11,512 nt of DNA, taken from positions 1-11,512 of the forward strand of contig JAQCHR010000063.1 of NCBI GenBank assembly GCA_027619655.1, read 5' to 3'. Both the position numbers and the translations under genes were made by a program. Shown here piece after piece: positions 6,700 to 11,512 of this stretch (positions are counted from its first letter, which is position 1; every line of letters begins with the position of its first letter). The notes beneath the pieces are model-generated. The model had not been told where the DNA came from. It made no database searches and was given only the letters and a program-made list of their open reading frames with translations. The stretch comes from Pseudomonadota bacterium (GTDB lineage: Bacteria > Pseudomonadota > Alphaproteobacteria > UBA8366 > GCA-2717185).

Positions 6700-7700
6700 A
6701 CCGCATCGCCGTCATCGGCGCCGGCGCCTGGGGCACCGCGCTGGCCTGTGTCGCCCGGCGCGCGGAGCGGGAGACAATCCTTTGGGCGCGCGATCCGGGG
6801 CTGGCCGAAACAATAAATGCCCGCGCGGAAAACCCGCGCTACCTGCCCGGCGTGCCGCTCGTCGGCGGCATCGCCGCCACGGCCGACCTGACCGCCGCAA
6901 CTCAGGGGGCCGGTGCGGTACTGCTGGTCGTGCCGGCGCAGTTCCTGCGCAAGATCGCGCTGGATCTGGCGCCGACCCTGCGCGCCGGCACGCTTATGGC
7001 AATCTGCGCCAAGGGTGTCGAGCAGGGTACGCTGGCCCTGATGAGCGAGGTCCTGACCGAAGTCCTGCCGCAGGCGCGGCAGGTCGTCCTGTCGGGGCCG
7101 ACCTTCGCGGCGGAAGTCGCCCGCGGCCTGCCGACGGCGGTGACTCTGGCGGCCGCGACAACGGAAATCGCCGCGCAAATGAGCGACCTGATCGGTACGG
7201 CGCGGTTCCGCCCCTACCTGTCGGATGATCCCGTCGGCGCGGAAATCGGCGGCGCGGTCAAAAACGTCATGGCGATCGGGTGCGGCATCGTTTCCGGGTT
7301 GCGGCTCGGCGATAACGGCCGCGCGGCGCTGATCACGCGGGGCCTGGCGGAAATCACGCGCCTCGCGGTCGCCAAGGGCGGCCGGACGGAAACCCTGATG
7401 GGCCTGTCGGGGTTGGGCGACCTGACGCTGACCTGTAACGCCATGCAGTCGCGCAATTTTTCACTGGGTGTCGCGCTTGGCGAGGGGCGGGCGCTGGATG
7501 AAATCCTGTCCGAACGGCGGGCCGTCACCGAGGGCGTGTTTTCGGCCGGAGCGGTTGTTGCCCTGGCGGAACATCTCGGCGTCGAAATGCCGATCTGCCA
7601 GGCTGTCGACCAGGTGGTGAATCACGGCGCGGATATCGGCAGGACAATTCAGGCATTGCTGTCGCGGCCCTTTACGCGGGAAACCGGCGCCGCCGATTGA
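6696..7700 (+). CDS. gpsA: Glycerol-3-phosphate dehydrogenase [NAD(P)+]
   Basis: Reduces dihydroxyacetone phosphate to sn-glycerol 3-phosphate, the backbone precursor of phospholipids, in the cytoplasm. The 334-aa product shows the Rossmann dinucleotide motif GAGAWGTALA (8-17), LLVVPAQF (76-83), CAKGVEQGT (104-112, K106), LSGPTFAAEV (132-141), and the substrate and catalytic region GGAVKNVMAIGCGIVSG (185-201, K189). It also has NGRAALITRGLAEI (207-220), GLSGLGDLTLTC (236-247), SRNFSLG and the C-terminal EGVFSA and CQAV elements. All expected residues are present. The start codon overlaps the tsaD stop by four bases, implying coupled translation. Two YciI-like genes follow after 56 bases. Confidence 0.98.
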   Translation: MNRIAVIGAGAWGTALACVARRAERETILWARDPGLAETINARAENPRYLPGVPLVGGIAATADLTAATQGAGAVLLVVPAQFLRKIALDLAPTLRAGTLMAICAKGVEQGTLALMSEVLTEVLPQARQVVLSGPTFAAEVARGLPTAVTLAAATTEIAAQMSDLIGTARFRPYLSDDPVGAEIGGAVKNVMAIGCGIVSGLRLGDNGRAALITRGLAEITRLAVAKGGRTETLMGLSGLGDLTLTCNAMQSRNFSLGVALGEGRALDEILSERRAVTEGVFSAGAVVALAEHLGVEMPICQAVDQVVNHGADIGRTIQALLSRPFTRETGAAD

Positions 7701-7756
7701 CGTTGACGCTGCGGGTTGCTTAAGTCCGCTGGAACCATCAGGGGAGAATCAGAACC

Positions 7757-8059
7757 ATGTTTTATGCCGTTTTTTGTGTCGACAAGCCGAATTCCAAGGA
7801 GCTGCGTCTGAAGCTGCGGCCGACCCACCAGGATTACCTGAAAACGCAATCCGATATCATCGTCGTCGCCGGGGCGACCCAGACCGATGACGGCGAAACC
7901 GCGACCGGCAGCATGTTCATCGTCAATGTCGACGGGCGCAAGCAGGCGGAAGCCTTTGCCGCGGGCGATCCGTTCAATAGCGGCGGGTTGTTCGAAAGCG
8001 TCGTGGTGACCCGCATGCGCAAGGGCCACTGGCACCCGGAAAACGCCGAGGGCGCATAG
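7757..8059 (+). CDS. YciI-like domain protein 1
   Basis: A 100-aa member of the YCII superfamily, small ferredoxin-like alpha/beta proteins whose biochemical role is mostly unknown. It shows the conserved early histidine H24 in RPTHQDYL, the hairpin segment VVAGATQTDDGETATGSMFIV (visible in 36-56) and the DPF motif at D71-F73. H24 and D71 are the putative active-site pair of the family. It has GGGGAG-like purines about 11 bases before the ATG at 7757 and starts 56 bases after gpsA, so it probably belongs to the same transcript. The next gene is a paralogue in tandem. The DPF motif suggests it is the more canonical member of the pair. Function unassigned. Confidence 0.88.
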   Translation: MFYAVFCVDKPNSKELRLKLRPTHQDYLKTQSDIIVVAGATQTDDGETATGSMFIVNVDGRKQAEAFAAGDPFNSGGLFESVVVTRMRKGHWHPENAEGA

Positions 8060-8081
8060 GCCAGGGAAGGATACCGGCCGG

Positions 8082-8375
8082 ATGTGGTTCATGATCCACA
8101 ATATCAACGCGCCCGACGCCCTGGCGCGCCGGCCGGCATTCGAGCAGGCCCATTGGGATTACCTGCGCGCGGCGCAGGACCGCATGATCACCGCCGGTCC
8201 CTATTTCAGCAGCGATGGCGAAACGCGGATCGGTTCGATCTTTATCGTCGATTTTCCGGACGCCGTTGCGGCAAAGGCCTGGATCGACGAGGAGCCCTTC
8301 ACGAAACAGGGGCTTTATGCGCGCCATTCGATCCATGTCTACGACCATCGCTGGCCCAAGGTCCCCGAAACCTGA
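8082..8375 (+). CDS. YciI-like domain protein 2
   Basis: A second YCII-superfamily protein, 97 aa, directly downstream of the first and collinear with it: H24 in EQAHWDYL, AGPYFSSDGETRIGSIFIV (38-56), and EEPF at 70-73. The family aspartate of DPF is a glutamate here (E71). The C terminus (HSIHVYDHRW) differs from that of paralogue 1. The two proteins align without gaps through the H24 and 71-73 motifs but are clearly diverged, so the duplication is old or the two came from different subfamilies. GGGAAGG lies about a dozen bases before the ATG. In YciI proteins the His/Asp pair is considered catalytic, so the D-to-E change may alter activity. Function unknown. Confidence 0.88.
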   Translation: MWFMIHNINAPDALARRPAFEQAHWDYLRAAQDRMITAGPYFSSDGETRIGSIFIVDFPDAVAAKAWIDEEPFTKQGLYARHSIHVYDHRWPKVPET

Positions 8376-8388
8376 GCGGAGATTTCCC

Positions 8389-8802
8389 ATGGCTTACTGG
8401 CTGATAAAATCGGAGCCCGGTGCGTGGTCCTGGGAGGATCACCTCAAGAAAGGCGTTGAGCCCTGGCATGGCGTGCGCAATTACCAGGCCGCCAACAACA
8501 TGAAGGCGATGAAGATCGGCGACCGCGCCTTCTTTTACCACTCCGTGCAGGAAAAGCAGATCGTCGGCATCGTCGAGGTGTGCAGACTGTATTATCCGGA
8601 CCATACCGACGCGACGGGCCGCTTCGGCATGGTCGACTTCAAGGCGGTCAAAGCCGTCGAAAAGCCGGTCACGCTGGCCGACATCAAGGCGACGCCGGCG
8701 CTGCAGGACATGGCCCTGGTCAAGCAGTCCCGCCTGTCCGTCTGCCCGGTGACGGACAAGGAATGGAAGACGATCCTGAAAATGTCCGGGACGAAACTCT
8801 AG
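8389..8802 (+). CDS. EVE domain protein (thymocyte nuclear protein 1-like)
   Basis: A 137-aa, single-domain EVE protein of the PUA-like superfamily. EVE domains bind modified bases in DNA or RNA in an aromatic cage; the bacterial stand-alone form is conserved, but its natural ligand is uncertain. Visible signatures: the YWLIKSEP start (3-10), W15SWED, the WHGVRNYQAANNMKAMKIGDRAFFYHS block (27-53) with the RNYQA motif, QIVGIVEV, and the DFKAV strand. The C-terminal half has the usual QSRLSV segment. The start ATG 8389 is set by GCGGAG eight bases upstream and by the family-typical MAYWLIKSEP beginning; the longer open frame upstream lies in the preceding yciI gene. It follows yciI 2 after 13 bases. 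Confidence 0.94.
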   Translation: MAYWLIKSEPGAWSWEDHLKKGVEPWHGVRNYQAANNMKAMKIGDRAFFYHSVQEKQIVGIVEVCRLYYPDHTDATGRFGMVDFKAVKAVEKPVTLADIKATPALQDMALVKQSRLSVCPVTDKEWKTILKMSGTKL

Positions 8803-8805
8803 ATC

Positions 8806-9123
8806 GTGCCGGACAACGTAATCTGCCGGCTGGACGATATCCCGGATGGAGAGGGCAAGGGCCTGATCGTCCAGACGAAGGCCGGCGAGCGGGAGATCAT
8901 GGTCATCCGCAAGGGCGGCGGGGTTTTCGGCTACCTGAATTCCTGTCCGCATGCCTGGGTGCAGCTTGACGGATCGCCGGACCGATTCATGAATCGCGAC
9001 AAGAGCCACATCATGTGCGCGATCGAAACCGGCCGCTGTGTCGCCGGCCCCTGCCTTGGCAATCACCTGATGCCGTTTCCGGTCACGGTCCGGGACGGCA
9101 ACATCATCGCCGCTTTTGAGTAA
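8806..9123 (+). CDS. Rieske-like [2Fe-2S] protein lacking the second cluster histidine
   Basis: A 105-aa small Rieske/NirD-type protein. The first cluster motif is intact (C47-P-H49). The second, normally C-x2-H-G, is C71-A-I-E: the segment after IMCA runs straight into IETGRCVAGPC, where family members usually carry a THGA-x-FR-like stretch before the DGLCVAGPC segment. About seven residues including the ligand histidine therefore appear to be missing, in frame. Two other cysteines (C78, C83) and H87 remain nearby. Cluster binding in the normal mode looks impossible, so the protein may be inactive, may use other ligands, or may reflect an assembly or sequencing deletion near 9022. It starts with GTG at 8806, three bases after the EVE stop, suggesting coupled translation. 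The family name rests on the CPH motif and the C-terminal GPC-L-P-PV pattern. Confidence 0.8.
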   Translation: MPDNVICRLDDIPDGEGKGLIVQTKAGEREIMVIRKGGGVFGYLNSCPHAWVQLDGSPDRFMNRDKSHIMCAIETGRCVAGPCLGNHLMPFPVTVRDGNIIAAFE

Positions 9124-9139
9124 CGCCCGAAAAACATTC

Positions 9140-9202
9140 TATAGCACATCAGGTTTGAATGGAACTGGAACAGGTTCCATTCAAACCTGTGAAGGTGCTA
9201 TA
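9140..9202. repeat. 63-bp hairpin element 1 (extragenic palindrome)
   Basis: A perfect 16-bp inner stem (9150-9165 with 9174-9189) closes an 8-base loop. An outer 8-bp stem, TATAGCAC (9140-9147) with GTGCTATA (9195-9202), is separated from it by an asymmetric internal loop of two and five bases. There is no T-run after either end, so it is not a simple intrinsic terminator. The form suggests a dispersed extragenic palindromic unit (REP/MITE-like). It lies 17 bases after the Rieske-like stop codon and could stabilise or attenuate the upstream transcript. Confidence 0.75.
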
Positions 9203-9215
9203 TCTTCAATAAGAT

Positions 9216-9278
9216 AGATCAGATTCACATGGTTGGTTGGATCGCCAACGGCGATTCCAACCAACCATGATCTGATCT
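9216..9278. repeat. 63-bp hairpin element 2 (extragenic palindrome)
   Basis: The outer 9-bp stem AGATCAGAT (9216-9224) pairs with ATCTGATCT (9270-9278). The middle 14-bp stem, CATGGTTGGTTGGA (9228-9241) with its complement (9256-9269), is perfect. A tip stem TCGCC/GGCGA (9242-9246 with 9250-9254) has a three-base loop. Only a 3-base bulge (9225-9227) and a single T (9255) interrupt 28 pairs. It has the same length as element 1 and follows it after 13 bases. No T-run follows. It lies 80 bases upstream of acs. Confidence 0.75.
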
Positions 9279-9358
9279 AGAATGGGCTTGGATGCCACTG
9301 CCGCGAGGCGATAAGGTAGTATTAAACGCGCCAATTCGCCCTGGGAGGACGTCAAACC

Positions 9359-11299
9359 ATGTCGGAACAACACATTTATCCGGTCCCCGCCGACATCGCG
9401 GCTGCAGCCTTTGTCGATAACGACAAGTACCTGGCCATGTACAAACAGTCCGTTGACGATACGGAAGGATTCTGGGGCGAACAGGGCAAGCGGCTCGACT
9501 GGTTTACGCCCTATACCAAGGTCAAGGACGTGTCCTACAAGCTGCCGAACGTCCATGTGAAATGGTACGAGGACGGCGCGCTGAACGCGTCCCATAACTG
9601 CCTCGACCGGCACCTGGCGACCCGCGGCGACCAGACCGCTATTATCTGGGAAGGTGACGATCCGAAAGAGGATTCGACGCTGACCTACCGTGAACTGCAT
9701 GAGCAGGTCTGCAAATTCGCCAATGGCCTGAAATCCATCGGCGCCAGGAAAGGCGACCGCATCACCATCTACATGCCGATGATCCCCGAAGCGGCCGTCG
9801 CCATGCTGGCCTGCGCCCGCATCGGGGCGATTCATTCGGTGGTGTTCGGCGGTTTTTCGCCGGACGCGCTGGCGGGCCGGATCCATGACTGCGAATCCAA
9901 TATCATCATCACCGCCGACGAGGGAATCCGCGCCGGTCGCAAGATCCCGCTAAAGGCCAATACCGATGCGGCGCTGAAAACCTGTCCGACGATCAAGCGA
10001 TGCGTTGTCGTCCGCCGGACCGGCGCACAGACCGGTTGGGACGACAGCCGCGATGTCTGGTATCACGATCTTGTCGCGAAGGCATCCGCGGACTGCCCGG
10101 CGGAAGTCATGAACGCCGAGGACCCGCTTTTCATCCTCTATACTTCCGGTTCGACCGGCAAGCCCAAGGGCGTGCTGCACACCACCGGCGGATATCTGGT
10201 GTACGCGTCGATGACGCATCAGTATGTCTTCGACTATCATGACGGGGATATCTACTGGTGCACCGCCGATGTCGGCTGGGTCACCGGACACAGCTATATC
10301 CTGTATGGACCGCTTGCCAACGGTGCCACGACGATCATGTTCGAAGGCGTGCCGAACTATCCGGACGCCAGCCGCCACTGGCAGGTCTGCGACAAGCACA
10401 AGGTCAACATCTATTACACGGCGCCAACCGCGATCCGCGCCCTGATGCGCGAAGGCAACGGGCCGGTGGAAAAGACCAGCCGTAAATCGATCCGGCTGCT
10501 GGGCTCGGTCGGCGAACCGATCAATCCGGAAGCCTGGGAGTGGTATTACAATGTTGTCGGCGAGAAACGCTGCCCGATCGTCGATACCTGGTGGCAGACG
10601 GAAACCGGCGGCATCCTGATCACGCCACTGCCGGGCGCGACGGCGCTGAAGCCGGGATCGGCAACCCGCCCGTTCTTCGGCATCGTGCCGCAGGTGGTCG
10701 ACGCCCAGGGCAAGGTGCTGGAAGGCGCAACCGATGGTGTGCTGTGTATCGCCGACAGCTGGCCCGGCCAGATGCGGACCCTGTATGGCGATCATGACCG
10801 CTTCGTCGATGCCTATTTCAAGGCGTTCCCCGGCAAGTATTTCAGCGGCGACGGCGTGCGCCGCGATGCTGACGGCTATTACTGGATCACCGGCCGGGTC
10901 GATGACGTGATCAACGTTTCCGGCCACCGGATGGGTACGGCGGAGGTCGAATCCGCCCTGGTTGCCCACAAGGCCGTCGCCGAGGCGGCGGTCGTCGGCT
11001 ACCCGCACGACCTCAAGGGCCAGGGCATCTACGCCTATGTCACGCTGAATATCGGCGTCGAGCCCAGCGAGGAACTGCGCAAGGAACTGGTGCAGTGGGT
11101 CCGCAAGGAAATCGGCCCCATTGCCTCCCCGGACCTGATCCAGTGGGCGCCGGGCCTGCCGAAAACCCGTTCGGGCAAGATCATGCGCCGGATCCTGCGC
11201 AAGATCGCGGAGGACGAATTCAGCAATCTGGGCGATACCTCCACCCTGGCCGAACCCGCCGTAGTCGAAGACCTGATCGAAAACCGCATGAACCGGTAA
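9359..11299 (+). CDS. acs: Acetyl-CoA synthetase (AMP-forming)
   Basis: Activates acetate to acetyl-CoA through acetyl-AMP, in the cytoplasm, for growth on or salvage of acetate. The 646-aa length is typical. Visible motifs: the A3 P-loop YTSGSTGKPKGV (261-272), DVGWVTGHSY (304-313), GSVGEPINPEAW (382-393), DTWWQTETGG (409-418), the YFSGDG motif with D498, TGRVDDVINVSGHRMGTAEVE (hinge and A8 region, 511-531) and PKTRSGKIMRR with the catalytic, acetylatable K607. W412 corresponds to the tryptophan that restricts the acyl pocket to acetate, supporting acetate over longer acids. The start is set by the strong ribosome binding site GGGAGGA (9343-9349), nine bases before the ATG. It is separated from the upstream cluster by two hairpin elements and is probably a single-gene transcript. 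Family enzymes are regulated by K607 acetylation; no acetyltransferase or deacetylase is in the window. Confidence 0.98.
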   Translation: MSEQHIYPVPADIAAAAFVDNDKYLAMYKQSVDDTEGFWGEQGKRLDWFTPYTKVKDVSYKLPNVHVKWYEDGALNASHNCLDRHLATRGDQTAIIWEGDDPKEDSTLTYRELHEQVCKFANGLKSIGARKGDRITIYMPMIPEAAVAMLACARIGAIHSVVFGGFSPDALAGRIHDCESNIIITADEGIRAGRKIPLKANTDAALKTCPTIKRCVVVRRTGAQTGWDDSRDVWYHDLVAKASADCPAEVMNAEDPLFILYTSGSTGKPKGVLHTTGGYLVYASMTHQYVFDYHDGDIYWCTADVGWVTGHSYILYGPLANGATTIMFEGVPNYPDASRHWQVCDKHKVNIYYTAPTAIRALMREGNGPVEKTSRKSIRLLGSVGEPINPEAWEWYYNVVGEKRCPIVDTWWQTETGGILITPLPGATALKPGSATRPFFGIVPQVVDAQGKVLEGATDGVLCIADSWPGQMRTLYGDHDRFVDAYFKAFPGKYFSGDGVRRDADGYYWITGRVDDVINVSGHRMGTAEVESALVAHKAVAEAAVVGYPHDLKGQGIYAYVTLNIGVEPSEELRKELVQWVRKEIGPIASPDLIQWAPGLPKTRSGKIMRRILRKIAEDEFSNLGDTSTLAEPAVVEDLIENRMNR

Positions 11300-11313
11300 C
11301 CGGCGTTTTCCGG

Positions 11314-11445
11314 TCAGGCTTCCTGTTCCAGCGCTTCCCTGACCCGCTGCGCTAGTTCGGCTTTCCGGAACGGCTTCTGGAGCACCACAACGCCGTCATC
11401 CAGCCGGCCATGATGGATGATGGCGTTTTGCGTGTAACCGGACAT
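11314..11445 (-). pseudogene. C-terminal remnant of a receiver (REC) domain protein
   Basis: The 44 residues from MSGYTQNAI to ALEQEA match the last third of a response-regulator receiver domain: the SGY turn after the beta-4 strand, HHGRLDDG, the conserved lysine in LQKPFRK, and a final helix (AELAQRVREALEQ). This is the usual C terminus of hybrid histidine kinases. Upstream of the SGY turn the frame (to 11508, TTG) reads a Ser/Gln/Asn-rich sequence with no receiver features. Other frames there show no phospho-acceptor aspartate or beta strands. DNA from 11446 to the edge is also less GC-rich. The domain therefore appears to have been cut at 11446, probably by a rearrangement. It converges on acs, with its stop 15 bases from the acs stop. 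If the protein continues beyond the window through a different junction it could be a fusion, but a broken gene is more likely. Confidence 0.6.
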
Positions 11446-11512
11446 AGTCGCCTGTGAAGAACTCTGATTCCGTTGGTTTTCTGTGGGTTTTAAGCTGATT
11501 TGAAGCAACGGG

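Noticed and set aside
6180..7178. Minus-strand open frame (332 codons) across tsaD and gpsA
   Set aside because: It runs antisense across two well-identified genes and has a low-complexity Arg/Gly/Ala composition.
9288..9316. Possible acs promoter TTGGAT-17-ATAAGG
   Set aside because: Only about half of the consensus bases match, and other AT-rich hexamers nearby score equally; no basis to choose.
9950..11008. Minus-strand open frame (352 codons) antisense to acs
   Set aside because: It is the complementary-frame shadow of a highly conserved enzyme; no recognisable domain.
11299..11314. Short hairpin ACCGG/CCGGT between acs and the receiver remnant
   Set aside because: Five pairs and no T-run on either strand; too weak to call a terminator.

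Overview
The window looks like a core chromosomal segment of a GC-rich alphaproteobacterium, probably of the Rhodospirillales or a related group; this placement is inference. It rests on the gene order hemC-hemD-mitofilin (Mic60)-hemY, read divergently from tsaD-gpsA, and on protein family content, including COG4223 mitofilin and the alphaproteobacterial HemY-N protein. No mobile element is evident, and there are no phage genes or CRISPR arrays.

Layout. The first ~390 bases hold no gene I can support. A tRNA-Thr(CGT) with an encoded CCA lies on the minus strand (392-467) behind a recognisable promoter. Divergent from it, on the plus strand, is a candidate small RNA of about 75 nt: a CRP-like palindrome, a 5' hairpin, an unpaired anti-Shine-Dalgarno tract and a strong intrinsic terminator (572-695). 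Positions 744-5135 on the minus strand form a tightly packed, translationally coupled operon hemC > hemD > mic60-like > hemY, with stop and start codons overlapping by 1 or 4 bases. A small membrane protein of unknown function (5270-5608) sits in the divergent region. The plus-strand series tsaD > gpsA > yciI-like 1 > yciI-like 2 > EVE-domain gene > Rieske-like gene (5656-9123) follows, with tsaD and gpsA overlapping by 4 bases. Two consecutive 63-bp hairpin elements fill the gap before acs (acetyl-CoA synthetase, 9359-11299). A truncated receiver-domain remnant converges on acs at the right edge.

How the genes fit together. HemC and HemD carry out successive steps from porphobilinogen to uroporphyrinogen III. 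The two following genes encode membrane-anchored proteins, a Mic60 homologue and a TPR protein, whose co-transcription with tetrapyrrole genes is a known alphaproteobacterial pattern. TsaD makes t6A37 in ANN-decoding tRNAs, of which the tRNA-Thr here is one. GpsA supplies sn-glycerol 3-phosphate for phospholipids. Acs activates acetate.

The points most worth following up are: the candidate sRNA and its CRP-like site; the helix-turn-helix domain at the N terminus of the mitofilin homologue; the Rieske-like protein that lacks the second cluster histidine, as if a short in-frame segment were missing; the twin 63-bp hairpins; and the truncated receiver domain.
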